64,000 nt of DNA, taken from the NCBI RefSeq assembly GCF_004519315.1, contig NZ_SOZE01000005.1:173190-237189 (forward strand). The letters run 5' to 3'. Origin of the DNA: Mucilaginibacter psychrotolerans. GTDB lineage: Bacteria > Bacteroidota > Bacteroidia > Sphingobacteriales > Sphingobacteriaceae. The position numbers and the translations under genes are program-made. Positions 43,669 through 53,754 of the stretch are shown piece by piece (within the stretch, counting starts at the first letter, position 1; every line of letters starts with the position of its first letter). The notes beneath the pieces are model-generated. The model did not search any database, had not been told where the DNA came from, and saw only the letters and a list, made by a program, of their open reading frames with translations.

Positions 43669-43695
43669 GTGTAGGCAACATCCAGTTTTTATTTG
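43669..43695 (+). promoter_or_regulatory. PUL promoter of SusC operon
   Basis: GTGTAGGCAA, nine nt, then TTTATTTG followed by TCT. Same spacing and core as before the GH29 operon. Confidence 0.65.
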
Positions 43696-43765
43696 TCTAT
43701 ACCATCAGAACACATCATGCGCGGTTATATAACCGCATATGCTTAATAACCAAACTCAAAAAAGT

Positions 43766-43804
43766 ATGATCACTAAATTAAAACTCAGCAACTTGCCTAT
43801 GTAA
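43766..43804 (+). CDS. 12-codon ORF in SusC leader
   Basis: Encodes MITKLKLSNLPM and is followed by a hairpin (43811-43849) before the SusC gene. It may be a leader peptide or chance; no direct evidence decides. Confidence 0.3.
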   Translation: MITKLKLSNLPM

Positions 43805-43934
43805 GAAAAACCTACCTCCACTCCCCAAAAAGCATGGTTACCTGGTAGGGACTACTGCTGATAAAAACTAAAACTGTTTAAGCAATCCCCGCAATCGGGG
43901 CGTTGAATTTAACCCCTTTTTAAACTAATTAAAT

Positions 43935-46900
43935 ATGGAATTTTTTAAACATCCAATGGGTGTAAGAAATAGGTACCGGATGTCGCCTGCGATACCGGTA
44001 TGTAAAGTTGCCCTGGCATTTTTAATAATTGCCGGCACACAGCTACCTGCGGTTGCAGCCACTGCAAAAACGGTAAGCGTAAAAACCAAAAGCGGTGCGT
44101 TTGTACCTGCTACGGGTTTAGTTACCGACGAAAACGGCGAACCCCTTATAGGTGTTAGCGTTACTGTTAAAGGCACTTCAAACGGTGGCCAAACCGATGT
44201 AAACGGTAAGTTTGCATTTGATGCCCCTGTAAATTCAACATTAGTATTCAGCTACGTTGGCTTCACTACCCAGGAAGTAGCATTTACCGGCAAAGCCCTG
44301 AAGGTTACCCTGGTATCAAACACCAAACTGAACGAAGTTGTAGTAACAGCCCTCGGTATCAAAAAAGACGAGCGCAAATTAGGTTACTCTGTAACAACCG
44401 TAAAAGGCGACCTTTTAAACACAGCTAAAGAAACCAACGTGGCGTTGTCATTGCAAGGCCGCGTAGCGGGCTTAAGCATTAGCGGTACCAATGGCGGCCC
44501 TGGTTCATCGGCACGTATATTACTGCGTGGTGTAACCAGTTTAACTGCAGGCGGCCCGTTATTTGTTATTAACGGCGTACCAATGGACAACACCCAAAGA
44601 GGCCAATCGGGCGAATGGGGTGGTGCAGACTACGGTGACGGTATCAGCAACATCAACCCTGATGATATCGAAACAATGACTGTATTGAAAGGTCAGTCGG
44701 CTTCGGCATTGTACGGTACACGTGCTGTAAACGGTGTTATTTTGATCACTACCAAATCAGGCAAGAAAAATTCTGGTTTTGGCGTTGAGTACAATAGCAA
44801 CTACCAGGCAGATAAGGTTTATGACAACACTGATTTCCAAACAACCTACGGACAGGGTGTTAACGGTGCAAAACCTACTACTGCTGCAGGCGCATTAGCA
44901 TCAGGTAACCTGGCATGGGGCGCTAAATTAGATGGCTCATCTGTAATACAGTTCGATGGCAACAGTTATGCTTACTCAAAAACCAACGACGATTACACCA
45001 AATTCTACAAAACAGGCAATACCTTTACCAATACGGTTTCATTAACCGGCGGTAACGAAACCGGCGCGTTCAGGTTATCAGCATCTAACTTAACCAACCA
45101 CGCAATTACACCAAATAGCGGTTTAACCAGAAAGACTTTTAACTTCAACGGGTCGCAAACTGTTATCAAAAACCTGGATATCAATCTTGTAGCCAACTAC
45201 ATTTTAGATAATTCGAAAAACCGTTCAGGCTTGAGCGATGGCCCGGGTAACCCTAACAACGTTCAGTTCCTGGCACCAAACGAAGGACAAAGTATCCTTG
45301 CGCCCGGCACTAAAGCCGATGGTTCCGAGCAATCTTTTACTGATGATATCTATGTAACCAACCCTTATTTTGCTGCTTACAACTTTGTAACCAACACTAC
45401 CAGGGAGCGTTTGATCTCTTCTATATCGGCTAAGTATGCCATAACCCCATGGGCTTACATCCAGGGCCGTGTAGGTTATGATAAAATAAACGATAAGCGT
45501 TTAGGTATAACCCCAACAGGTACTGCTTACACCGGCAACAATGGCAGTATGTCTACTCAAACTACTCAGATCACAGAATTAAACTCCGACGTTTTGATCG
45601 GGGCAAAACATGACCTGATCAAGGATTTGTTAAACCTGGATGTATCTGTGGGTGGTAACATCCGCAAAAGCGATGCATCGGGTACATACATTAATGCAAA
45701 CCAATTCATCATCCCTTACTTCTACGATCTGTCTAACGGTAAAACCCGCGATTCAGGTAACCAGGGAATCAGCAAGCAACAAGTAAACTCTGCTTACTAC
45801 ACTGCTGATTTTGGTATTAAAAACTACCTGGTGTTAAGTACAACAGGTCGTTATGATGCTTACTCAAGTATTGGCAGCGACGTTGGTTACGGTATATTTA
45901 CACCTTCAGTTTCCGGTAGTTTCATCTTTTCTGAGCTTACTCATATTAACGGACTGGATTTTGGTAAATTGCGTATTTCTTATGCTAAAACCAGTGCCGG
46001 TGCAGATCCTTATGCTAACAGAGTTTATTACAATGTAAACAATTCAATAAATGGCATAAGTGCGGGTAGCTTTGATACATCGTTGCCAAACCTTTTCTTA
46101 AAACCTTATACATTAGGGGAGTTGGAAATTGGTACTGCGTTGAAATTTTTTAATGACCGCGTAGGCTTAGATGTAACTTACTTCTCTAAAAAAACCAAGA
46201 ACGAAATCCTAAGAGGATCGCTTGATATCTCCAGCGGCTACACCAGCTATTATGTTCCAACTGGTTCTACCCAAAATAAAGGTTTAGAGGTTGAATTACA
46301 CGGTTCCCCATTAAGAAGCAAGGACTTTAACTGGACCTCGTCATTCAATTTTACTTATGTTCAAAACAAGGTATTATCAACAGATGCCAATAATAGTAAT
46401 ATTGGTTTAGGTACATATCGCCCATTGAATGCTACAACAGCCTTTATTGTTGGTATGTCGGGTCCGCAAATTTTGGCTAACGATTACCTGCGCGATGCAA
46501 ACGGCAACATCATCTTTGATGCACAGGGTATCCCTAAAGCTACAGGCCGTAAAGCCATGGGTAGCGTTATGCCTAAATTCTACGGTGGTTTTAACAACGA
46601 TTTCAGCTACAAAAACTTTAACTTCTCGTTCCTTATCGATTACCGTTTTGGCAACAAGGTGTTATCGGCTACAAACTACTACAGCATCTACCGCGGTTTA
46701 AACAAAATGACCTTAGTTGGTCGTGAAGGCGGTGTTGTTGGCCAGGGTGTAAACGAAGCAGGCCAGCCAAATACAGTGAACGTATCTGCCCAAACTTACT
46801 ACCAGAACTTAGCGCGTAACATTTCTGCACTAAACGTTTTGGATGGCAGCTTTATTAAACTGCGCCAGGTTACTTTAGGCTATTCTGTACCAAAAACTTC

Positions 46901-47096
46901 TATAGCCAACACGCCATTTAGTTCCATAACATTATCATTAGTTGCACGTAACTTGTGGACTATCATGAAACATACCGATAACATTGATCCGGAATCAAAC
47001 TTTGCTTCGGGCATCAACTATGCTGGTATTGAAGGTACAAGTGTACCCGCTGTTAGAACTTACGGGTTGAATGTAAACTTTAAATTTAAAAAATAA
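43935..47096 (+). CDS. SusC/RagA TonB-dependent outer-membrane transporter
   Basis: A 1053-aa outer-membrane importer for oligosaccharides, partner of the SusD downstream. After a signal region (VALAFLIIAGTQLPAVAATA) comes a carboxypeptidase-D-like regulatory domain (GLVTDENGEPLIGVSVTVKG, SNGGQTDVNGKFAF), then the plug (ALSLQGRVAGLSISGTNGGP, IRLRG-like ILLRGVTSL, VLKGQSASALYGTRAVNGVI) and a long beta-barrel ending in LNVNFKFKK. There is no STN domain, so it does not signal through a FecR/sigma pair. SusD starts 5 bp after the stop. Confidence 0.95.
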   Translation: MEFFKHPMGVRNRYRMSPAIPVCKVALAFLIIAGTQLPAVAATAKTVSVKTKSGAFVPATGLVTDENGEPLIGVSVTVKGTSNGGQTDVNGKFAFDAPVNSTLVFSYVGFTTQEVAFTGKALKVTLVSNTKLNEVVVTALGIKKDERKLGYSVTTVKGDLLNTAKETNVALSLQGRVAGLSISGTNGGPGSSARILLRGVTSLTAGGPLFVINGVPMDNTQRGQSGEWGGADYGDGISNINPDDIETMTVLKGQSASALYGTRAVNGVILITTKSGKKNSGFGVEYNSNYQADKVYDNTDFQTTYGQGVNGAKPTTAAGALASGNLAWGAKLDGSSVIQFDGNSYAYSKTNDDYTKFYKTGNTFTNTVSLTGGNETGAFRLSASNLTNHAITPNSGLTRKTFNFNGSQTVIKNLDINLVANYILDNSKNRSGLSDGPGNPNNVQFLAPNEGQSILAPGTKADGSEQSFTDDIYVTNPYFAAYNFVTNTTRERLISSISAKYAITPWAYIQGRVGYDKINDKRLGITPTGTAYTGNNGSMSTQTTQITELNSDVLIGAKHDLIKDLLNLDVSVGGNIRKSDASGTYINANQFIIPYFYDLSNGKTRDSGNQGISKQQVNSAYYTADFGIKNYLVLSTTGRYDAYSSIGSDVGYGIFTPSVSGSFIFSELTHINGLDFGKLRISYAKTSAGADPYANRVYYNVNNSINGISAGSFDTSLPNLFLKPYTLGELEIGTALKFFNDRVGLDVTYFSKKTKNEILRGSLDISSGYTSYYVPTGSTQNKGLEVELHGSPLRSKDFNWTSSFNFTYVQNKVLSTDANNSNIGLGTYRPLNATTAFIVGMSGPQILANDYLRDANGNIIFDAQGIPKATGRKAMGSVMPKFYGGFNNDFSYKNFNFSFLIDYRFGNKVLSATNYYSIYRGLNKMTLVGREGGVVGQGVNEAGQPNTVNVSAQTYYQNLARNISALNVLDGSFIKLRQVTLGYSVPKTSIANTPFSSITLSLVARNLWTIMKHTDNIDPESNFASGINYAGIEGTSVPAVRTYGLNVNFKFKK

Positions 47097-47101
47097 CAAA
47101 G

Positions 47102-48697
47102 ATGAAAAAACGACTTATATATAGTTGCCTTGCTGTAGGTGCCACCTTTATAATGGGTTGTACTAAAAACTTTGAGGAAATCAACACCAACCCAACCAAA
47201 GTAGACGCGGCTACATTTCCACCAAACTTTTTGTTGGCTCAAGCTCAGATAAAGTTTTCAAACAGCGGTTACGACCAATTACTTTTTCAGAGTATGTGGT
47301 CGCAATCATTAGCAGGAACGTATTCATACTACAGCAATGGCGACAAGTATGTTTACGGAGGTAGCGGACGGGGTTACCTGGAGCGTACCTGGAACACCAG
47401 CTATGGCGCGTCGACCCTGGTTGATGAAATGAAAAACCTGATAGCAGGCAAACCAGAGTATGCTAACCTTGATGCCGTTGGCACCATTATGCGCGTATTG
47501 ATTTTGCAACGTGTTACTGACGCTTACGGCGATATCCCTTTCTCTCAGGAAGGCCAGGCAAAATCGGGCGTTATTACCCCGGTTTTTGATACGCAGCAAA
47601 GTATTTACACCTCAATGCTTTCTCAGTTAGAAACCGCTACAGCTGCTTTAGATGTAACTAAAGACAAACCATCTTCCGATTTAATGTATGGTGGCAACAT
47701 TGCGCAGTGGAAAAAACTGGGTTACTCTTTAATGTTGAAAGTTGCTATGCGCTTAACCAAAGTTGATGCGGCTACTGCACAGAAATATGCAGAGAAAGCA
47801 TACGCAGGCGGCACTATGGCATCTATTGATGATAACGCCAAAGTAAAAGCCGACGAAGCTAACGGTAATAGCAACAGCGATGTTAACGCTCTATTGGTAA
47901 AAGACGATTTCAGGGAAGTTAGATGGTCAAAAACTTTGATCAGCTACATGCAGTCAACCACAGACCCACGCGTCAGTGCCGTTGCAGAGATTTCAGCAGG
48001 TACCGGTAAAGCGGCCAACGAAACTTACGCAGCAGGTGATAATACCGCTTCTTTACAAATTGGTATGCCAAACGGTTATGACCTAAACGGTGGCACTACC
48101 GACATTGCAAATGCACCAGGCTACCCGGGCACCTCGCCTGCTGACCCTGCCGTAACAGGCGACGTTGCAGCACCAGATGGCAAATACTCACGCCCAAGGT
48201 TTGAAGTTTATGACGACCGTAGCCGTATTAACATGCTGTACACCTATGGCGAAAGCGAATTGCTATTGGCCGAAGCTGCAAGCAGAGGCTGGAACACCGG
48301 CGTTGCCGCTACCCACTATGCCAATGCACTTGCTGCCGATATGGCAAGTATTGCACAGTTCAATGCCGCAGGTACTGTACCAACAGCAAGTATTACAGCT
48401 TATGTAGCAGCACACCCATTGGTGCCTGCAACTGCATTGCAGCAAATTAACATGGAGTACTTCGTAGTAACCTCTACTACGTTCAACTTCAACGAAACAT
48501 GGGCTAACTGGAGAAGATCTGGTTTCCCTGTGTTAACTCCGGTTACTTACATCGGCCAGTTTACCGATGGTTCTATCCCTCGTCGGATACCTTATCCACT
48601 GGGCGTGCCATCTACCAATACAGCAAACTACAACGATGCTGTAGCAAGGTTAACCGGCGGCGACGTATTCACCGCCAGGGTATGGTGGGATAAATAA
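47102..48697 (+). CDS. SusD/RagB-like surface lipoprotein
   Basis: A 531-aa surface glycan-binding lipoprotein that caps the SusC channel. Lipobox TFIMGC (Cys20), then the SusD-like-2 pattern (NFEEINTNPTKVDAATFPPN, MWSQSLAG), TPR-type helices and the C-terminal FNETWANWRRSGFPVLTPV. A strong terminator follows, so later genes may partly rely on read-through or another promoter. Confidence 0.94.
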   Translation: MKKRLIYSCLAVGATFIMGCTKNFEEINTNPTKVDAATFPPNFLLAQAQIKFSNSGYDQLLFQSMWSQSLAGTYSYYSNGDKYVYGGSGRGYLERTWNTSYGASTLVDEMKNLIAGKPEYANLDAVGTIMRVLILQRVTDAYGDIPFSQEGQAKSGVITPVFDTQQSIYTSMLSQLETATAALDVTKDKPSSDLMYGGNIAQWKKLGYSLMLKVAMRLTKVDAATAQKYAEKAYAGGTMASIDDNAKVKADEANGNSNSDVNALLVKDDFREVRWSKTLISYMQSTTDPRVSAVAEISAGTGKAANETYAAGDNTASLQIGMPNGYDLNGGTTDIANAPGYPGTSPADPAVTGDVAAPDGKYSRPRFEVYDDRSRINMLYTYGESELLLAEAASRGWNTGVAATHYANALAADMASIAQFNAAGTVPTASITAYVAAHPLVPATALQQINMEYFVVTSTTFNFNETWANWRRSGFPVLTPVTYIGQFTDGSIPRRIPYPLGVPSTNTANYNDAVARLTGGDVFTARVWWDK

Positions 48698-48720
48698 TCT
48701 CCCCGACTCCCCTTTATAAA

Positions 48721-48752
48721 AAACAAGGCTGTGCAAGCAGCCTTGTTTTTTT
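48721..48752 (+). terminator. SusCD terminator
   Basis: AAACAAGGCTG-tgcaag-CAGCCTTGTTT followed by TTTT; 24 nt after the SusD stop. Confidence 0.8.
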
Positions 48753-48818
48753 GTTTAAAGTAGAAAGCAATTGCTATTTTTAAAGTTTACGTTATTGATA
48801 TATAATCCCCCTAATTAC

Positions 48819-51800
48819 ATGCGTTACCGCTGCTGCAATTTATTAGAGTCCACCAAAAAAAGCCTCCGGATATCTATACTGGCATTATCTGCAACAGGTA
48901 TTGCCCAAAAAAGCCTTGCACAGCAACCGCTGTTTAACCTTCTCCCTGCCGAACAAACCGGCATTACTTTCCGTAACGACCTCAAAGAAGACGAAAAACT
49001 CAACGTACTCTCATACGAGTATCTATACAATGGTGGAAGCGTTGCCGTTGGCGATATTAACAACGATGGCCTGCAGGACCTCTTCTTCACCGGCAACATG
49101 GGGCAAAACAAGTTGTACCTTAACCTGGGAGGCTTAAAATTTAAAGATATTACCAACGATGCTGCTCCGGGCCTGGCTGGCCGCAACGGCACCTGGAAAA
49201 CAGGTGCAACCATGGCCGATGTAAACGGCGATGGTCTGCTGGATATCTACGTATGCTACTCGGGCACGGGCGACCCCGCCCTACGCCGAAACCAACTCTA
49301 CATCAACAAGGGCAAAAATAAATTCGTAGAAAAAGCAAAAGAATACGGGCTGGACGACCCGGGTTACAGCACCCAGGCTGTCTTTTTTGATTACAACAAC
49401 GATGGCAAGCCGGATATGTTTCTGCTTAACCATAACGTCAAAAAAATAAACAACATCGAACTGGCCCAGGTTAAAGGCCAAACCGACGAACTGGCCAGTA
49501 ACAAGCTCTTCGAAAACCAGGGCGGCCATTTCACAGATGTATCTAAAAAAGCAGGCATCATACAAAACCCGCTCACCTTTGGGCTTGGCGTTGCCATAGC
49601 CGACATTAACAAAGATGGCCTGCCTGATATTTACGTAACCAACGACTATAACGAACCCGATTATATATACATCAACAAAGGCGACGGCACCTTTAGCGAA
49701 GATTCGAAAAAAATGCTGCGACATATGTCGCAATTTTCGATGGGAGTTGATATTGCCGATATCAACAATGATGGCCTGCCCGATATCCTGACGCTGGATA
49801 TGCTGCCGCCAGATAACCGCAGGCAAAAGCTGCTGCAATTGCAGGAGAACTATGAAACCTTCGAACTGATGCTGGGACAGGGCCTGTACAAACAGTATAT
49901 GCGCAACATGCTACAGTTGAATAACGGCGACGGCACCTTTAGCGAGATTGGCCAACTGGCGGGCCTCTCTAATACCGATTGGAGTTGGTGCCCCCTTATT
50001 GCCGATTTTGATAACGACGGCTACAAGGATATTTTTATATCCAACGGCTACCTGCGCGATTATACCAACAAAGATTTCCTGCGCTACTGGGGCGATTATA
50101 AAATGAAAAAAGCGATGGACCGCGAACCGGCCCTGCTGATGGATTTGGTGCAGGCCATGCCTTCCACAGCCCTATCCAACTACATCTTCAAAAACAATGG
50201 CAACCTTACTTTTACCGACAAGAAACAGGATTGGGGCATCAATAACCCCGGCATATCCAGCGGCGCGGTATATGCCGATCTGGATAACGATGGCGACCTG
50301 GACATCATTACCAACAATATCAACAATGTTGCTTCGGTTTTTAAAAATACCAGCCGCGAGGCGGCTAACACCAATTACCTGGCAGTTAGCCTAAACACAC
50401 AATCGGGCAAAATGACTACCACCGGGGCTAAAGTATATTTGTACACCGGCAAAAGCACCCAATACCAAGAGCTTAACCCCAACCGTGGCTACCTTTCCTG
50501 TGTATCCACGGTGTTGAATTTCGGGCTTGGCGATGCGCAGACGGTAGATTCAGTAAAGGTTATTTGGCCCGATAAAAGCGTGCAGTTGCTCCATAATATT
50601 AAGGCCAACCAAAGGCTTAATCTATCCTATGCCGATGCCAAAAAGCAGGGCAATGATGCTGCAGCAACGGTACCCAAACAGGTATTTAGCAAGGTAAAAT
50701 CGCCGGTAGATTATACCCATACCGAAAACACCATCAACGATTTTAAGCGTCAGCCACTGATGCTATTCATGGCCTCTAAAACAGGGCCGGTAATAGCGCG
50801 TGCCGATGTGAATAAAGACGGGCTGGAAGATATGTTCATCGCCGGTGACCAGGCCAACACCGGCAAATTATACCTGCAAACCAAAGCCGGTAGCTGGACG
50901 GTAAAAGAAATTGCCGATTTAAACGCCGAAAACACCTCTGCCGCCGCCTTTTTTGATGCTAACGGCGATGGCTTCCCCGATTTGTACCTGGCAAAAGGCG
51001 GCTACGCCCTGCTGGAGCCCAACACCAATCAACTACAGGATAAACTGTACCTTAACGATGGAAAAGGTAACTTTACCTTTAATAGTGCAGCCTTGCCCCT
51101 GCTTATTGCCAGCAGTAAAAGTTGTGTGCGCCCCTGCGATTATAACAACGATGGCAAAACCGACCTGTTTGTGGGCGGTCGCATAATACCAGGCCAATAC
51201 CCGGTTGCACCGCAGAGCTACCTGCTTACCAATAACGGCGATGGCACCTTCGCCAACACGCCTGCTCCCTTTGGTACTGTAGGTATGGTTACCGATGCGC
51301 AATGGGCAGATTTGAACGGCGATGGCCGCAAGGATTTGGTTACTTGTGGCGAATTTATGCCGATAACCGTTTACATCAATGCCAAAACCGGCTTCGTTGA
51401 TAAAACGGCAGATTACTTTGATAAACCCCAGGCAGGTTTTTGGAACAGCATTACTATCGCTGATGTGGATAGCGATGGCAAACCCGATATAATTGCAGGT
51501 AACCTGGGCAACAACACCCAGATACACGCCAACAGCAACCAGCCCGCTGAAATGTACTACGCCGATTTCGACAACAACGGCTCGATAGACCCCTTCCTGA
51601 ATTTTTACGTACAGGGCATAAGCTACCCATTTGTAAGCCGCGATGAACTGAACGACCAGATATTCCCCATGCGCCGCCGGTTCAGCTCCTACAAAGCCTA
51701 TTGCGATGCTACAATGAAGGAGGTGTTCACACCCGACGAACTGGCAAAAGCCACAAAGCTGAGTGCAACTAACGTAAATACAACTTGCTACTTAAACCGT

Positions 51801-52136
51801 AATGGCAAATTCGGGGCTGTGGAACTACCCATACAGGCGCAATTCTCTTCGGTATCGCAAATACTCAGCGGCGACTTTAACCACGACGGCAAAGCCGACT
51901 TGCTATTATTTGGCAACCATACCGATAACCGCCTTAAACTAGGCAGCTTTGATGCTAACTACGGCGTGGTACTCACCGGCGATGGCAAAGGCGGCTTTAC
52001 CTACCAAATGCAAACGGTTTCGGGCCTGAGCGTTGATGGCGATGTAAAATCGGCCACCGAGATATCCATCAGCGGCCTGAAATACCTGATGCTTGGGGTA
52101 TCGGGCCAACCTTTACAATTTTACAAGGAAAACTAA
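48819..52136 (+). CDS. VCBS/FG-GAP protein with ASPIC/UnbV domain
   Basis: A 1105-aa exported protein. After a signal region (SILALSATGIAQKSLAQ) it holds many FG-GAP/VCBS repeats with Ca-binding DxNxDG loops (VGDINNDGLQDLF, ADVNGDGLLDIYV, FDYNNDGKPDMFL, ADINKDGLPDIYV and more), an ASPIC/UnbV segment (ELNPNRGYLSCVSTVLNFGL) and a second propeller. I start at ATG 48819; the frame extends to 48771 but there it overlaps promoter-like sequence. Its stop overlaps the ATG of the haloperoxidase gene by one base. Often found beside SusCD in this phylum; likely a surface or periplasmic binding protein. Confidence 0.88.
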   Translation: MRYRCCNLLESTKKSLRISILALSATGIAQKSLAQQPLFNLLPAEQTGITFRNDLKEDEKLNVLSYEYLYNGGSVAVGDINNDGLQDLFFTGNMGQNKLYLNLGGLKFKDITNDAAPGLAGRNGTWKTGATMADVNGDGLLDIYVCYSGTGDPALRRNQLYINKGKNKFVEKAKEYGLDDPGYSTQAVFFDYNNDGKPDMFLLNHNVKKINNIELAQVKGQTDELASNKLFENQGGHFTDVSKKAGIIQNPLTFGLGVAIADINKDGLPDIYVTNDYNEPDYIYINKGDGTFSEDSKKMLRHMSQFSMGVDIADINNDGLPDILTLDMLPPDNRRQKLLQLQENYETFELMLGQGLYKQYMRNMLQLNNGDGTFSEIGQLAGLSNTDWSWCPLIADFDNDGYKDIFISNGYLRDYTNKDFLRYWGDYKMKKAMDREPALLMDLVQAMPSTALSNYIFKNNGNLTFTDKKQDWGINNPGISSGAVYADLDNDGDLDIITNNINNVASVFKNTSREAANTNYLAVSLNTQSGKMTTTGAKVYLYTGKSTQYQELNPNRGYLSCVSTVLNFGLGDAQTVDSVKVIWPDKSVQLLHNIKANQRLNLSYADAKKQGNDAAATVPKQVFSKVKSPVDYTHTENTINDFKRQPLMLFMASKTGPVIARADVNKDGLEDMFIAGDQANTGKLYLQTKAGSWTVKEIADLNAENTSAAAFFDANGDGFPDLYLAKGGYALLEPNTNQLQDKLYLNDGKGNFTFNSAALPLLIASSKSCVRPCDYNNDGKTDLFVGGRIIPGQYPVAPQSYLLTNNGDGTFANTPAPFGTVGMVTDAQWADLNGDGRKDLVTCGEFMPITVYINAKTGFVDKTADYFDKPQAGFWNSITIADVDSDGKPDIIAGNLGNNTQIHANSNQPAEMYYADFDNNGSIDPFLNFYVQGISYPFVSRDELNDQIFPMRRRFSSYKAYCDATMKEVFTPDELAKATKLSATNVNTTCYLNRNGKFGAVELPIQAQFSSVSQILSGDFNHDGKADLLLFGNHTDNRLKLGSFDANYGVVLTGDGKGGFTYQMQTVSGLSVDGDVKSATEISISGLKYLMLGVSGQPLQFYKEN

Positions 52137-53479
52137 TGATTAAAAGAATACTTATACTGGCTTCGGCCATCATCATCGGTCAGTTTAGCCACGCACAACA
52201 GGCCAAAACGCCCCAACCCGATTACCTTGCACTGGATAAAGCCATCAATTCGGTATCGGCAGTAATGATCCATGATGTGGTGAATCCGCCTGCTGCGGCC
52301 CGTTATTACAACTATTTTATGATGGGTGCCTATAACCTGGTTACCCTGCATAATAAAGATATCGTGCCTATTGGCAACTTCATCAAAAGCTACAAGATAG
52401 ATAATACCATCAGCCTGCCTGCCAACAGCTACGATTACCGCATTGCCGCTGTGTACAGTATTTTAGAACTGGGCAAGCAAATGCTGCCATCGGGCTTTAT
52501 GCTGCAGGACGATGAGGACAAATACATCGAACTGTTGAAGAAAAACAATATAGCCGAGGCTGTGATCAAATCATCGGTTGCCGTAGCCGTAGAGATGAGC
52601 AACAAAGTAATTGCCTTTAGCCGCAGCGATAACTACAACCGCTTAAGCGGAAAGTTGCGCTACACGCCTGTAAAAGGCGGCAAAAACTGGTACCCTACGC
52701 CGCCCATGTATATGGAAGCGGTAGAGCCCAACTGGAAAACCGTTAGGCCCATGATGATTGATTCGGCTCAACAGTTTATACCGGTACGCCCAACGCCTTT
52801 CAGTACCGATAGCACCAGCGAGTTTTACCGACAGGCTTACGAGGTGTACAAAATATCACAACACCCCAGCACCGAGCAACTCAACATCGCGTCGTTTTGG
52901 GATTGTAACCCCTTTGCGGTGACCACATCAGGCCACATGATGATTGGCTTTAAAAAGATTAGCCCCGGGGGCCACTGGATGAATATAGCAGGCATAGCCG
53001 TGAAAAAAGCCAACCTTAGCTTTGATGCTTCGGTGCAGGTGCTGGCATTGGAAGGCATAACCCTGATGGATGCGTTCATCAGCTGCTGGGACGAGAAATA
53101 CCGCAGCAACGGCATCCGCCCCGAAACCTACATCAACCGCTATATCGATGTAAAATGGATGCCTTTTTTGCAAACACCGCCATTCCCCGAATATCCTAGT
53201 GGGCATGCCGTATTGTCTAACGCATCGGCAACGGTATTATCTTATTTGCTGGGCGATCATTTTGCGTATGCAGACGATTCGGAAATACCCTACGGGGTTG
53301 GCCCGCGCAGCTTTAAATCGTTCATGCAAGCCGCCGAGGAAGCATCTGTTTCCCGATTTTACGGCGGCATCCATTTTAAAGATGCCATAGAGAACGGTAA
53401 CAGCCAGGGCAGGCAGGTAGGTGCAGATATTGTAAAGAAGTTAAAAGCTGCACAGCTAAAACCATTGATGAGCAACTAG
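52136..53479 (+). CDS. Vanadium-dependent haloperoxidase / PAP2 family protein
   Basis: A 447-aa exported protein (signal ILILASAIIIGQFSHAQ). The vanadate/phosphate-binding triad is complete: K-x6-RP in EKYRSNGIRPE, PSGHA in YPSGHAVLSNASA and SRFYGGIHF. The family contains both haloperoxidases and phosphatases; sequence alone does not decide, though the spacing matches the vanadium chloroperoxidase-like group. It is translationally coupled to the VCBS gene (overlap TAATG), so the two products probably act together outside the inner membrane. Confidence 0.88.
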   Translation: MIKRILILASAIIIGQFSHAQQAKTPQPDYLALDKAINSVSAVMIHDVVNPPAAARYYNYFMMGAYNLVTLHNKDIVPIGNFIKSYKIDNTISLPANSYDYRIAAVYSILELGKQMLPSGFMLQDDEDKYIELLKKNNIAEAVIKSSVAVAVEMSNKVIAFSRSDNYNRLSGKLRYTPVKGGKNWYPTPPMYMEAVEPNWKTVRPMMIDSAQQFIPVRPTPFSTDSTSEFYRQAYEVYKISQHPSTEQLNIASFWDCNPFAVTTSGHMMIGFKKISPGGHWMNIAGIAVKKANLSFDASVQVLALEGITLMDAFISCWDEKYRSNGIRPETYINRYIDVKWMPFLQTPPFPEYPSGHAVLSNASATVLSYLLGDHFAYADDSEIPYGVGPRSFKSFMQAAEEASVSRFYGGIHFKDAIENGNSQGRQVGADIVKKLKAAQLKPLMSN

Positions 53480-53555
53480 TGCGATAGCCTGTTTTGTAAG
53501 AAAGTTCGGCCTCCTGGCATCCATTGCGCTTCTCAAACGCCGCGACAAGCGTCTA

Positions 53556-53641
53556 CGCTTGTCTCAATCGCGGTGGTGAGCGTCCACGCTCGCGAGACGG
53601 CAAAGGTTGTTGGTGTTGTCACCAACAACTTTTGCCGTCTC
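53556..53641. repeat. REP-like palindromes (GACGGCAAAGGTTGTTGGTG hairpin)
   Basis: At 53594-53641, two 22-nt arms (starting gagacggcaaaggttgttgg) match in 21 of 22 positions with a 4-nt loop. Before it stand smaller palindromes (caagcgtctacgcttg; gagcgtccacgctc). Confidence 0.8.
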
Positions 53642-53754
53642 GGATTCGGTTTATTGGTCACAAGACCAACAAAGGCGCAAATAATTGGTAATTTATTTAT
53701 TACAAGGCATCCATAAACCTTATAAACGCGTTTTTGTTGTTTATAGACGCGCTT

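Larger units (their letters stand above)
43426..43934. other. Long 5' region of the SusC operon
   Basis: Holds the promoter block (43669-43695), a 12-codon ORF (43766-43804) and a hairpin CCTACC ... GGTAGG (43811-43849) before the SusC ATG. The first 200 bp show nothing recognisable. Confidence 0.6.

Noticed and set aside
48819..48860. Cys pair (MRYRCC) at the start of the VCBS protein as a possible third Cys leader
   Set aside because: It is part of a long coding frame, has only two Cys and no stop after them.
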